A DNA stretch of 64,000 nt from Desnuesiella massiliensis. Its GTDB lineage: Bacteria; Bacillota; Clostridia; Clostridiales; Clostridiaceae. The position numbers were made by a program, and so were the translations under genes. Below the pieces are notes generated by a model. It saw nothing but the letters and a program-made list of their open reading frames with translations, ran no database searches and was not told the DNA's origin. The stretch is taken from assembly GCF_001403615.1 (NCBI RefSeq), contig NZ_LN879457.1, positions 1,054,001 through 1,118,000 on the forward strand, written 5' to 3'. Below are positions 1-8,268 of the stretch, piece by piece; the stretch's first letter is position 1; the number at the start of each line of letters is the position of its first letter.

Positions 1-1
1 A

Positions 2-154
2 AATGAATCTTTGAGTAAAAGCAATGAGCTTGAAGCAGCAAAGGAAGCTCTTAATCTACTAAAATTAAGACTGAATAGTAGGGATTATAAAGAGATAAAA
101 GATATTTTATCTAGGTTTATTGATAATATAGATATTTTAGAAAATAATATTTAA
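2..154 (+). CDS. C-terminal end of an unidentified protein (5' truncated by window)
   Basis: An open frame enters from the left edge and stops at a TAA at 152-154, leaving 50 residues. The tail is charged and probably helical, with leucine-rich stretches such as AAKEALNLLKLRL. It resembles the helical C-terminal end of many bacterial proteins, but no diagnostic motif is visible and I do not assign a family. It runs towards the tRNA cluster. Positions 155-375 after it hold no recognisable gene. Confidence 0.5.
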   Translation, partial: NESLSKSNELEAAKEALNLLKLRLNSRDYKEIKDILSRFIDNIDILENNI

Positions 155-375
155 TAAAGCTTTAATAGGTATAGCAAGAGGGCGTTGTATATAATATATA
201 TTATATCCTTAAAAAATAATCTTGCATAATAAATTGAAGAATGATGAAGAATTATGAAGGAATTTAAGAATAGTTAACTATAGAGGCTCGTTTTGGCATT
301 TGAAAGCTTTAAAGTAATCTGGTATATTATTCTTTGTCAGCGGCGCTAAGCGCTGAGGACTGAAAACAAAATGAT

Positions 376-450
376 GCTGGCATGGCTCAACGGTAGAGCA
401 GCTGACTTGTAATCAGCAGGTTGTAGGTTCGATTCCTATTGCCAGCTCCA
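376..450 (+). tRNA. tRNA-Thr (anticodon TGT)
   Basis: Cloverleaf with acceptor GCTGGCA pairing with TGCCAGC, anticodon loop CTTGTAA closed by GCTGA/TCAGC, T-arm GGTTCGATTCC and encoded CCA at 448-450. First gene of a five-tRNA cluster. An essentially identical copy lies at 648-722. Confidence 0.97.
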
Positions 451-454
451 ATAT

Positions 455-540
455 GGAGGAATTCCCGAGTGGCCAAAGGGGGCAGACTGTAAATCTGTTG
501 TCGGACGACTTCGATGGTTCGAATCCATCTTCCTCCACCA
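455..540 (+). tRNA. tRNA-Tyr (anticodon GTA)
   Basis: Long-variable-arm tRNA of 86 nt. Acceptor GGAGGAA pairs with TTCCTCC, the anticodon loop is CTGTAAA, and CCA is encoded at 538-540. It starts four bases after the preceding tRNA-Thr. An identical copy occurs at 727-812. Confidence 0.96.
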
Positions 541-547
541 TTAATAA

Positions 548-623
548 GGGCGCATAGCTCAGCTGGGAGAGCATCTGCCTTACAAGCAGAGGGTCACAGG
601 TTCGATCCCTGTTGTGCCCACCA
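548..623 (+). tRNA. tRNA-Val (anticodon TAC)
   Basis: Acceptor GGGCGCA pairs with TGTGCCC, the anticodon loop is CTTACAA between TCTGC and GCAGA, the T-arm is GGTTCGATCCC, and CCA is encoded. It sits between the two Thr-Tyr pairs. Confidence 0.96.
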
Positions 624-647
624 TTTATAAAATATAAAATTAAATAT

Positions 648-722
648 GCTGGCATGGCTCAACGGTAGAGCAGCTGACTTGTAATCAGCAGGTTGTAGGT
701 TCGATTCCTATTGCCAGCTCCA
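648..722 (+). tRNA. tRNA-Thr (anticodon TGT), second copy
   Basis: Same sequence as the tRNA-Thr at 376-450, including the encoded CCA. It forms the second Thr-Tyr pair of the cluster. Confidence 0.97.
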
Positions 723-726
723 ACTT

Positions 727-812
727 GGAGGAATTCCCGAGTGGCCAAAGGGGGCAGACTGTAAATCTGTTGTCGGACGACTTCGATGGTTCGAATCCAT
801 CTTCCTCCACCA
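727..812 (+). tRNA. tRNA-Tyr (anticodon GTA), second copy
   Basis: Same sequence as the tRNA-Tyr at 455-540. Last tRNA of the cluster, followed at once by a U-tailed hairpin. Confidence 0.96.
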
Positions 813-813
813 T

Positions 814-839
814 AAAAGACGGTTAAACGTCTTTTTTTT
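814..839 (+). terminator. Rho-independent terminator of the tRNA cluster
   Basis: Stem AAAAGACG/CGTCTTTT (814-821 and 828-835) around a six-base loop, followed by a T run. It ends the tRNA transcription unit. Confidence 0.85.
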
Positions 840-992
840 CTATCTGTAGATTTTGAATCTAAAATGTATAGATAGAAACAATTTTTAAGCATTAATTCTA
901 AACCAATCTAAATATAGCAAATTTATTTCAAAATTATTATTGACTATATTTATACCGTATGTTAAAATCTCTGTTGTAGTAAAATTAGATAT

Positions 993-1099
993 AACTCTTA
1001 TCAAGAGAGGCGGAGGGACAGGGCCCGATGAAACCCGGCAACCGGTGTAACACACTATGGTGCCAATTCCAGCAGTTATAAATCTGCAAGATAAGAGGA
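993..1099 (+). promoter_or_regulatory. SAM-I (S-box) riboswitch controlling metK
   Basis: The aptamer is closed by P1 CTCTTATC/GATAAGAG (995-1002 and 1090-1097). It carries the diagnostic S-box core: GAGGCGGAGGGACAGGGCCC, then GATGAAACCCGGCAACC, then GGTGCCAATTCC. S-boxes bind S-adenosylmethionine and switch off methionine and SAM genes by forming a terminator. Here the 3' side of P1 (AAGAGG) can instead pair with CCTCTT at 1114-1119, giving the antiterminator. It lies before metK, which makes SAM, so the logic is end-product feedback. Confidence 0.96.
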
Positions 1100-1113
1100 A
1101 TGCCGAAAATAGG

Positions 1114-1138
1114 CCTCTTCTTATTGAAGGGGTTTTTT
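1114..1138 (+). terminator. Expression-platform terminator of the SAM riboswitch
   Basis: Stem CCTCTTC (1114-1120) with GAAGGGG (1126-1132) followed by six T. Its left arm overlaps the antiterminator partner of the S-box P1 strand, as expected for a transcriptional OFF switch. Confidence 0.88.
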
Positions 1139-1170
1139 ATTTTTTATTAAATTATTGAAAGGGGTGAAAA

Positions 1171-1198
1171 CTGCAATGAAGATTTAAATTCGTTGCAG
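1171..1198 (+). other. Leader hairpin with a 3-codon ORF between riboswitch and metK
   Basis: CTGCAA (1171-1176) and TTGCAG (1193-1198) are complementary, with an inner GAA/TTC pairing. The hairpin spans a minimal ORF, ATG AAG ATT TAA at 1176-1187, preceded by a good ribosome binding site (GAAAGGGGTG). The right arm touches the weaker GCAGGGA ribosome binding site of metK. Whether this has a translational role is unknown. Confidence 0.35.
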
Positions 1199-1207
1199 GG
1201 ATGGTAT

Positions 1208-2383
1208 ATGAAAAGATTATTTACATCAGAATCAGTTACAGAAGGACATCCAGATAAAATTTGTGACCAAATTTCAGATGCTATACTAGATACTATTTTA
1301 GCTAAAGATCCTAACGCAAGAGTTGCTTGCGAAACTGCTGTTACTACAGGAATGGTAATGGTTATGGGGGAAATATCTACAAACTGTTATGTGGATATTC
1401 CTAAGGTTGTAAGAAAAACTATAGAAGATATAGGATATGTAAGAGCAAAATATGGATTTGATAGTGATACTTGTGCTGTTTTAACTTCTATAGATGAGCA
1501 ATCTGCTGATATAGCTATGGGAGTTGATGAAGCTCTTGAATCTAAGGCAGGACAAATGGATAAGCTAGAGGCTATAGGAGCTGGTGACCAAGGTATGATG
1601 TTTGGATTTGCTACAAATGAAACTCCAGAATATATGCCTTTACCAATAGCAATGGCTCATAAACTATCTAGAAGGCTATCAGAGGTAAGAAAGAATGGTA
1701 CCTTAACATATTTAAGACCAGATGGAAAAACACAAGTTACTGTTGAATATGATGACAATAAGCCAGTAAGAATTGATACTATTGTTATTTCAACTCAACA
1801 TGGTCCAGAAGTTTCTCATGAACAGATTGAAGCAGATTTACATTCACATGTTATTAATGCTGTGGTTCCACAGGAACTCTTAGATGACAAAACAAAGTAC
1901 TATATAAATCCAACAGGTAGATTTGTAATCGGAGGACCTCAAGGTGATTCTGGACTTACAGGAAGAAAGATAATAGTTGATACATATGGCGGATATGGAA
2001 GACACGGCGGTGGTGCTTTCTCTGGAAAGGATCCAACAAAGGTTGACCGTTCAGCTGCTTATGCTGCAAGATGGGTTGCTAAAAATTTAGTGGCATCAGG
2101 TGTATCAGACAAGTTAGAGATAGAATTAGCTTATGCTATAGGTGTAGCAAAACCAGTTTCTATAGAAGTAGATACTTTTGGTACTGGAAAAATAGCAGAT
2201 GATAAGATTGTAGACATAATTGAAAAAGTATTTGATTTAAGGCCAGCAGCTATTATAAGAGATCTTGACTTAAGAAGACCAATTTTTAAGCAAACCGCTG
2301 CTTATGGACATTTTGGAAGGACTGATCTAGATCTTCCTTGGGAAAGATTAGATAAGGTTGATGAAATAAAAAAATATATATAG
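1208..2383 (+). CDS. metK: S-adenosylmethionine synthetase
   Basis: Cytoplasmic enzyme making S-adenosylmethionine from methionine and ATP. The 391-residue product has full family length and opens with the typical MKRLFTSESVTEGHPDK, in which the HPDK stretch contacts ATP. It also carries the signatures GAGDQGMMFG and GGGAFSGKDPTKVDRS. I place the start at the ATG at 1208, after GCAGGGA, rather than at an upstream in-frame TTG at 1193, because family members begin at MKRLFTSES. It is a single-gene unit behind the S-box riboswitch and is followed by a bidirectional terminator shared with nagA. Confidence 0.97.
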   Translation: MKRLFTSESVTEGHPDKICDQISDAILDTILAKDPNARVACETAVTTGMVMVMGEISTNCYVDIPKVVRKTIEDIGYVRAKYGFDSDTCAVLTSIDEQSADIAMGVDEALESKAGQMDKLEAIGAGDQGMMFGFATNETPEYMPLPIAMAHKLSRRLSEVRKNGTLTYLRPDGKTQVTVEYDDNKPVRIDTIVISTQHGPEVSHEQIEADLHSHVINAVVPQELLDDKTKYYINPTGRFVIGGPQGDSGLTGRKIIVDTYGGYGRHGGGAFSGKDPTKVDRSAAYAARWVAKNLVASGVSDKLEIELAYAIGVAKPVSIEVDTFGTGKIADDKIVDIIEKVFDLRPAAIIRDLDLRRPIFKQTAAYGHFGRTDLDLPWERLDKVDEIKKYI

Positions 2384-2390
2384 TTAAAAT

Positions 2391-2424
2391 AAAAGCATAG
2401 CCTCAAAGCTATGCTTTTGTTTTA
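2391..2424. terminator. Bidirectional terminator between metK and nagA
   Basis: Perfect stem AAAAGCATAGC/GCTATGCTTTT (2391-2401 and 2408-2418). A-rich and T-rich flanks on both sides serve the convergent genes. Confidence 0.88.
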
Positions 2425-2425
2425 A

Positions 2426-3553
2426 CTATATAACTTTTCCATTAATAATAACTTTTTTAATGGTTATATCTTCATCAAAGATTAATAGGTCAGCATCAAA
2501 GCCTTCTTTTATAGAACCCTTTCTATTTTCAACTTTACATAACCTTGCAGGGTTTAAGGTTGCCATTTTTACAACTTCATAAAGAGGGTAATTTGAATTT
2601 TTAACCACGTTTCTTACAGCTGCATCAAGAGTTAATACGGATCCAGCTAAGGCACCATTAGCTAATCTTGCGGCACCTTCCTTTACTACTACATCCTGCC
2701 CGCCTAAGGAATACATACCATCTGGCATAGAGCAAGCCATCATAGCATCTGTAACTAAAAGCACCTTGTCTGTACCCTTTTGTTTATAAGCTATTCTAAG
2801 AGAAGGATAACTTATATGAATACCATCTGAGATGGTTTCAGTTGTTATTTCTGAATCGAAAATAGCTCCTACAACACCAGCTTCTCTATGATGAAGTCCG
2901 GTCATGGCATTAAATAAGTGTGTTGAGTGGCATACACCGCATTTTACACCCTCTATTGCTTCATTATAGGTAGCCTTAGTATGTCCCATAGATACGGTAA
3001 TATTATTTTCTTTTAAATAAGAAATTAATTCCTTAGCTCCTTCTACCTCAGGTGCTAAAGTGATACTGGTTATAGCATCTATATGTTCACCAACCATAGA
3101 TTTAAAGGTTTCAATAGAAGGATTTTCAACATATTTTGGATTCTGAGCACCTATCATCTCGGGATTAATAAAGGGCCCTTCTAGATGGGCACCTAAAACA
3201 TTTGCTCCTTCAGTGCCTATTTCCTTGGCTTTAGCTATAGCTTCTATGGATTTTCTTATATCATCTATAGCACAAGTCATAGTAGTAGGCAAGAAGGATG
3301 TAGTACCATGTTTTGAAATAGATTTAGAAATATGATTTAAAGCGTCATAAGTTCCATCCATGGTATCATAACCACCAGCACCATGAATATGAACATCTAT
3401 AAAACCTGGAGAAACATAAGAACCCTCAGCATCAATAATATCATTGTCATCATGAGTTATAGGATTAATAGCTTTAATTTTTCCATTCTCTATTAGAATA
3501 CTTCCATCTTCAATTCTGTCATGAAAAATAATTTTACAATTTTTTATTAACAT
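2426..3553 (-). CDS. nagA: N-acetylglucosamine-6-phosphate deacetylase
   Basis: Amidohydrolase converting GlcNAc-6-phosphate to glucosamine-6-phosphate and acetate in amino-sugar and cell-wall recycling. Visible family marks are PGFIDVHIHGAGGYDTMDG near the N-terminus, GAHLEGPFINPEMIGAQ, SMGHTKATYNEA, THLFNAMTGLHHREAG and LVTDAM. I choose the ATG at 3553 (product MLIKNCKII), preceded by GAGGTG at a normal distance; the upstream GTG lies inside that ribosome binding site. No nagB is adjacent. It is monocistronic, ending at the terminator shared with metK. Confidence 0.95.
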   Translation of the reverse strand: MLIKNCKIIFHDRIEDGSILIENGKIKAINPITHDDNDIIDAEGSYVSPGFIDVHIHGAGGYDTMDGTYDALNHISKSISKHGTTSFLPTTMTCAIDDIRKSIEAIAKAKEIGTEGANVLGAHLEGPFINPEMIGAQNPKYVENPSIETFKSMVGEHIDAITSITLAPEVEGAKELISYLKENNITVSMGHTKATYNEAIEGVKCGVCHSTHLFNAMTGLHHREAGVVGAIFDSEITTETISDGIHISYPSLRIAYKQKGTDKVLLVTDAMMACSMPDGMYSLGGQDVVVKEGAARLANGALAGSVLTLDAAVRNVVKNSNYPLYEVVKMATLNPARLCKVENRKGSIKEGFDADLLIFDEDITIKKVIINGKVI

Positions 3554-3751
3554 GAAAATCACCTCAATTTAATTTTAATTTTATACTATCAATAAGTCAA
3601 TTATAAAGCTAAAAATTGATTTATAAAACAAGTTTAAATAAAATAATTTTGGAAATAATTGAAACTAAGGCATATTAGTAGGTTATATATTTTTATAGTT
3701 ATGATATAATTTATAAAGATAAACAATATAAATTATGTTCGGAGAGTTGTT

Positions 3752-5983
3752 ATGGAAGTAATACAAGGAATTGTTGAAGATATAGTGTTTGAGAATGAAG
3801 AGAATGGTTATACTGTTGCCAAAATTAAATATAATAAAGAAATAGTAACAATAGTAGGATGTATTCCTTTTATAAATATGAGTCAAAATCTAAAGCTTTA
3901 CGGTCAATGGGTAAATCACAATCAATTTGGAAAACAGTTCAAGGTGGAAAACTGTGAAGAAATTTTACCTAGCACTATAGATGGCATCGAAAAATATTTA
4001 TCTTCAGGGGTAATTTTAGGCATTGGACCTGTAACGGCTAAGAAGATAGTTGAGAAGTTTGGTGAACAGACCTTAGATGTTTTGGATAATAATATTGAAA
4101 GACTTAGGGAGATAGAAGGCATAGGGGAGAAAAAAATTGAAATTATATATGAATCCTACTCTAAACAAAGAGAAGTTAAGAACATAATGATATTTTTGCA
4201 ATCCTATGGAGTAACACCAAATCAATGTGTAAAAATATATAATAGATTTGGCTCTGAAGCAATAAATATAGTTAAGGATAATCCCTATGTTTTAACAGAA
4301 GAAATATCAGGCATAGGTTTTAAAACCGCAGATAAGATATCAAGGAATATGGGAGTAGCTAAGGATTCCCCTTATAGAATTCAAAGCGGTATAAAATATG
4401 TAGTAAATGAATATTGCGCTTTAGGAAACACATATATGCCAAAGACGAAGCTTATTGAAGAAGCGGCAAAGGTTTTAACTCTATCAGAGGAATTAATAAA
4501 TAAGAATATTTTAGATTGCGCCATAGATAATAAGATTAAGGTGGAATTAATAGATAATAAAGAAGGGGTATTTTCGATACCTTATTACTACTGCGAATTA
4601 GGCATAACCAAAAAGCTGTTAACTCTTGCTTTCTCAAATTACGATGTCATAAACATTGATATAGATGTAGAAATAGAAGAATTTGAGAAAGAAAATAAAA
4701 TAACCTTTGCAGAATCTCAAAAGGAAGCAATAAAAGGAGTCGTAGACAGCGGAGTTGAGGTAATAACTGGGGGACCCGGTACTGGCAAAACTACAATAAT
4801 TAAATGTATATTGCAAATTTTTGAGAAGGCTGGTATGTCTGTTGCCATGGGAGCTCCTACAGGAAGAGCGGCAAAAAGAATGACAGAATCTACAGGAAGA
4901 GAGTCAAAGACTATCCATAGACTATTGGAATTAGGTTTTGGTGCAGGGCAAGAAGATTCTATGATTTTTTCTAAAGATGAAGAATCACCCCTTGATTGCG
5001 ATGTTTTGATAATAGATGAAGCTTCTATGATTGACGTGGTACTTATGAATAGCTTATTAAAAGCGTTAAGCGTAGGCACAAGATTAATAATTGTAGGAGA
5101 TGTTGATCAATTGCCTTCTGTGGGGCCGGGGAACGTTTTAAAGGATATTATTGATAGTAAATGTGTGAAGGTTGTAAGGCTAAAAGAAATTTTTAGGCAA
5201 GCACAGGAAAGCTTAATTGTAGTAAATGCGCATAAGATCAACAATGGAGAAATGCCTACTTTAAACGAGAAAGATAAGGATTTTTATTTTATAAAAGAAG
5301 AAAATCAGGAGTTTATATTAAATACTCTTATAGAGCTTATAAATACTAGGTTGCCTAAATTCAATTCCTCATGGAACAAAATGCAGCATATACAAATACT
5401 ATCTCCAATGAAAAAGGGTGTTTTGGGTGTAGAAAATCTTAATATTAAGCTGCAACAAATATTAAATCCTAAAAGCAAGACTAAAGGTGAAAAAATTTAT
5501 AGAAACACTGTATTTAGAGTTGGGGATAAGGTAATGCAAACTAAAAATAACTATTCTTTGAAATGGAAAAGAATCTCAGGTATGGGTGAGGGTGAAGGAA
5601 TAGGCGTATTTAATGGAGATATGGGATATATAGAATTTGTAGATGAAGAAGAAGATACTTTAAGCGTAATTTTTGATGAGGAAAGAAGAGTAATATATGA
5701 GCATTCCAATTTAGATGAACTAGATTTGGCTTATGCTATAACTATACATAAAAGTCAAGGCAGCGAGTTCCCTGTGATAATTATGCCTCTATTTATGGGA
5801 GCGCCATTACTGATGAATAGAAATTTATTATATACTGGAATAACCAGAGCCAAGCAGATGGTAGTATTGACTGGTTCAGTGAAGGCTTTAAAGTTTATGA
5901 TAGACAATAATAAAAGTTTTGAAAGATATTCATCTTTAAAATGGAGAATATGTGATGTGTTGAATACTGATATTTTTAATTAA
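3752..5983 (+). CDS. recD2: RecD2-type ATP-dependent DNA helicase
   Basis: Superfamily 1B 5'-3' helicase of the RecD2 type, found without RecBC partners and linked to DNA repair and replication-fork stability. The 743-residue length fits. The N-terminal OB-like region (VIQGIVEDIVFENEENGYTV) and tandem helix-hairpin-helix segments (GIGPVTAKKIVEKFG, GIGEKKIEII) precede the motor. Walker A GGPGTGKTT is at about residue 339 and Walker B LIIDEAS at about 419; YAITIHKSQGSEF near the C-terminus is helicase motif V/VI. A ribosome binding site GGAGAG precedes the ATG. It heads a run leading to the comF-like genes. Confidence 0.93.
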   Translation: MEVIQGIVEDIVFENEENGYTVAKIKYNKEIVTIVGCIPFINMSQNLKLYGQWVNHNQFGKQFKVENCEEILPSTIDGIEKYLSSGVILGIGPVTAKKIVEKFGEQTLDVLDNNIERLREIEGIGEKKIEIIYESYSKQREVKNIMIFLQSYGVTPNQCVKIYNRFGSEAINIVKDNPYVLTEEISGIGFKTADKISRNMGVAKDSPYRIQSGIKYVVNEYCALGNTYMPKTKLIEEAAKVLTLSEELINKNILDCAIDNKIKVELIDNKEGVFSIPYYYCELGITKKLLTLAFSNYDVINIDIDVEIEEFEKENKITFAESQKEAIKGVVDSGVEVITGGPGTGKTTIIKCILQIFEKAGMSVAMGAPTGRAAKRMTESTGRESKTIHRLLELGFGAGQEDSMIFSKDEESPLDCDVLIIDEASMIDVVLMNSLLKALSVGTRLIIVGDVDQLPSVGPGNVLKDIIDSKCVKVVRLKEIFRQAQESLIVVNAHKINNGEMPTLNEKDKDFYFIKEENQEFILNTLIELINTRLPKFNSSWNKMQHIQILSPMKKGVLGVENLNIKLQQILNPKSKTKGEKIYRNTVFRVGDKVMQTKNNYSLKWKRISGMGEGEGIGVFNGDMGYIEFVDEEEDTLSVIFDEERRVIYEHSNLDELDLAYAITIHKSQGSEFPVIIMPLFMGAPLLMNRNLLYTGITRAKQMVVLTGSVKALKFMIDNNKSFERYSSLKWRICDVLNTDIFN

Positions 5984-6062
5984 CTAGTACTAAGTAAAGA
6001 GAAATATATAATGAACAATTGGTATTTCTCAAAATTCTTAATTTTTAGAGAGGAAAGATTGT

Positions 6063-7082
6063 ATGAATATTACAAAATCCTTAGATGTTAATGAAGACCT
6101 TCAATGGATAAATAATAAAATTGAAAATTGGATTAACAATGAGAATGAAGGAGTTCTAAGTATAGTTTCAGTACCATATAACAGTTGTTTTATATTCCTG
6201 AACATGATACTTGATTATATTAACACTAATAAGAGGATACTGTATATTACCAATGAAAAACAAGGCTATATTAATATAATTAATCTTATAAAGAAATATT
6301 CTGATGTAAAATCCTATAGTTATGCTAAAAAAAATAATTATGATGATAAAGCCAAATTGATAATCTGTAATCACGAGAACGCTTTTAATATTAAAGAGCA
6401 TTTTGATTTGGTGATTTATGATGATATAAGCAGCTTTTCAAATTATTCCAAGAAAGATATTGAACGATTATTAATTTGCAGGACTACTTGCAAAATAATT
6501 ACTTATTCTATTGAGCCTATATTTGACAATGGAACAGTTATTGAAATTCCCATAAAAACAAAGAACCTTCCTATTGCTGAGCCAAGAATTATAAACACTA
6601 GAATTGATATTACAAAGGATATACCCTATGTGCTATATGAATATATAAGTTGGTTTACAAAAAATAAGAAGAAGACGTTGATTTATACTCCAGACAAGGA
6701 TAGAAGTATTAAAGTTTTTGAGTATATGGAGAATATAAAAGATAGGCTTGAATGTAATATATTCTGTTTAGATAAAGACAGAAAACGCATTGAAAATTAT
6801 GTAAAGGTTAAAGATGTTCCTATTATAGTAATAGCAGAAGGTATTGAGCAAATAGATATGAGCTATGATAATTTAAATATAATATTATATTTTTCAGATG
6901 ATACTTATTATGATTATAAAAAAATAGTATATTTTTGTGGTAAGGTAGGTGTGAATCTAAATTATAGTGCTGGAGAAATATTGCTTCTATCAAAAGATAT
7001 AACTGAAGATATGGAGAAAGCAAAAACTATCACTAGAAATTTTAATAAATGGGCATGGGAAAGAGGCTTATTGAATATTTAA
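6063..7082 (+). CDS. Degenerate helicase-like protein in the comFA position
   Basis: The 339-residue protein lies between recD2 and comFC and overlaps comFC by 34 bases. Its layout recalls a ComFA-type superfamily 2 motor: an N-terminal nucleotide-loop-like region, LVIYDDISSF where a DEAD-type Walker B would be, and a second half with KKKTLIYTPDKDRSIKVFEYM, like the start of a second RecA fold. The Walker A Gly-Lys-Thr is not present (SIVSVPYNSCFIF instead), so ATP hydrolysis looks unlikely. ComFA drives DNA uptake in competent bacteria. The assignment rests on position and faint resemblance, so I give no symbol. Confidence 0.55.
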   Translation: MNITKSLDVNEDLQWINNKIENWINNENEGVLSIVSVPYNSCFIFLNMILDYINTNKRILYITNEKQGYINIINLIKKYSDVKSYSYAKKNNYDDKAKLIICNHENAFNIKEHFDLVIYDDISSFSNYSKKDIERLLICRTTCKIITYSIEPIFDNGTVIEIPIKTKNLPIAEPRIINTRIDITKDIPYVLYEYISWFTKNKKKTLIYTPDKDRSIKVFEYMENIKDRLECNIFCLDKDRKRIENYVKVKDVPIIVIAEGIEQIDMSYDNLNIILYFSDDTYYDYKKIVYFCGKVGVNLNYSAGEILLLSKDITEDMEKAKTITRNFNKWAWERGLLNI

Positions 7083-7735
7083 GGTATATATTAGAATGCA
7101 TATTATATGTTATTTATCCTGAGGACACTAAATGTTTACATTGTAATAAAGAATTAGAGAATAGTTCAATTCTATGTGGCAAATGTTTAGACAAAATAAA
7201 ATTTTGTAAAGAAGCCTATACTATCAATTTAAGAGGCAAACCATTAATTTGTTATAGTGCAACTTTTTATTCAAAGATAGTAAAAGAACTAATAATAAAA
7301 TTTAAGTATAAGGGATATTTTGCTATAGGAGATTTTTTCTCAAGGGAAATGTATAAGAATTTGTTGCAAAATAATATTGAATTTGATCTAGTAACTTATG
7401 TACCTTTAAGTCCTAAAAAAAATTTAAAGAGAGGATATAACCAGTCTAAATATCTAGCTAAAGTAATATCTAAATTATCTAATAAAGCCTGGTCGGAAAC
7501 ATTGATTAAGAAAAAAGATACCAAGGATCAAAAGACTTTAGATAAAGATAAGAGATGGGAAAATCTTAAAAGTTGCTTTCAATTCAATCCTAGGATGGAT
7601 GTAAAAAATAGAACTATAGTTTTAGTAGATGACGTAATAACATCAGGGGCTACGGCTTATTACTGCGCAGAGGAGTTAATAAAAAATGGAGCAAAATCAG
7701 TAATTGTATTGACGGCAGCCAGGAGTATAATGTAA
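7049..7735 (+). CDS. comFC: ComF-family phosphoribosyltransferase-like protein
   Basis: ComFC/GntX-type protein of the competence apparatus. An N-terminal zinc finger (CLHCNKEL...CGKCLDKIKFC) is followed by a phosphoribosyltransferase fold with LVTYVPLSPKKNLKRGYNQS and the PRPP-binding loop TIVLVDDVITSGATA near residue 196. ComFC works with ComFA in bringing single-stranded DNA across the membrane. The start is uncertain: the ATG at 7049 overlaps the upstream gene and a second ATG follows at 7055, and neither has a clear ribosome binding site, which suggests translational coupling. Confidence 0.88.
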   Translation: MGMGKRLIEYLRYILECILYVIYPEDTKCLHCNKELENSSILCGKCLDKIKFCKEAYTINLRGKPLICYSATFYSKIVKELIIKFKYKGYFAIGDFFSREMYKNLLQNNIEFDLVTYVPLSPKKNLKRGYNQSKYLAKVISKLSNKAWSETLIKKKDTKDQKTLDKDKRWENLKSCFQFNPRMDVKNRTIVLVDDVITSGATAYYCAEELIKNGAKSVIVLTAARSIM

Positions 7736-7745
7736 TATATTAATG

Positions 7746-7995
7746 TAAGTTAGGTTTGTGGTTGAAAGTCGATGCCAGTCGCAGGCAAAACGATCCACGT
7801 AAGTTAAACAAAAGGTTTAATGAGCATGGTGCGGCTTAGAAGTAAGTCCTGCCATTTTAAAAATGAGAGAGCTAGTAGTGAGAGGGTGATTCTGGGTAGC
7901 GAAGGTTCCAGCAGGCGAGTGTGGGGTCAAAGACCAGGTCAACTAACTTATATAAAGTTATTAGTCAATGTATAAGGCTGATGGCTTTATTTTTT
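7746..7995 (+). ncRNA. raiA RNA: raiA-motif structured noncoding RNA
   Basis: This GC-richer, hairpin-dense stretch has no ORF and sits between comFC and hpf (also called raiA). It is closed by TAAGTTAG (7746-7753) and CTAACTTA (7943-7950) and contains purine-rich blocks such as GATGCCAGTCGCAGG and GGGTAGCGAAGGTTCCAGCAGG. It ends in AAGGCT/GGCTTT plus a T run (7974-7992). Size, location and a closing helix agree with the raiA motif, a conserved clostridial RNA known upstream of raiA. RNase P, tmRNA and riboswitch hallmarks are absent. The identity comes from memory of the motif and its context. Confidence 0.75.
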
Positions 7996-8025
7996 TGCTC
8001 TGCATAAAGGATCTTCAGAAGATAA

Positions 8026-8067
8026 TTAAGGAGCACAATGGTATATTTGTTCACTATATCTCCTTAA
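8026..8067 (+). promoter_or_regulatory. Hairpin in the hpf leader containing a short ORF
   Basis: TTAAGGAG (8026-8033) and CTCCTTAA (8060-8067) are perfect complements. The left arm contains a ribosome binding site-like AAGGAG, followed by ATG at 8038 and a nine-codon ORF ending at the right arm. A separate hairpin motif upstream of raiA genes has been described in Firmicutes and this could be it, but I cannot test that. The rest of 7996-8268 is AT-rich with no gene. Confidence 0.4.
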
Positions 8068-8268
8068 CAAGAAGAAATTTAAATTGATTTTTTCGTAAAA
8101 CTAAAATATAAAAAGGATTATTAAGAGAGAACGACATAAATGTACATAATATTTTGTAAATTCAGATTTAAGAGCTTGTTATAGGAATAAAAATGCTTTA
8201 AAATATAATTAAACTAAAACATATTTAAAAGCTAAATAATTTCAACAAAGCAGAGAGGGGCTGAATTT

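Noticed and set aside
413..892. Minus-strand open frames across the tRNA cluster
   Set aside because: They run antisense through tRNA genes and repeat with the duplicated tRNAs; no ribosome binding site and no protein family.
7746..7995. RNase P RNA, tmRNA or 6S RNA
   Set aside because: The universally conserved RNase P blocks and a tmRNA tag frame with a tRNA-like end are missing; context and size fit the raiA motif instead.
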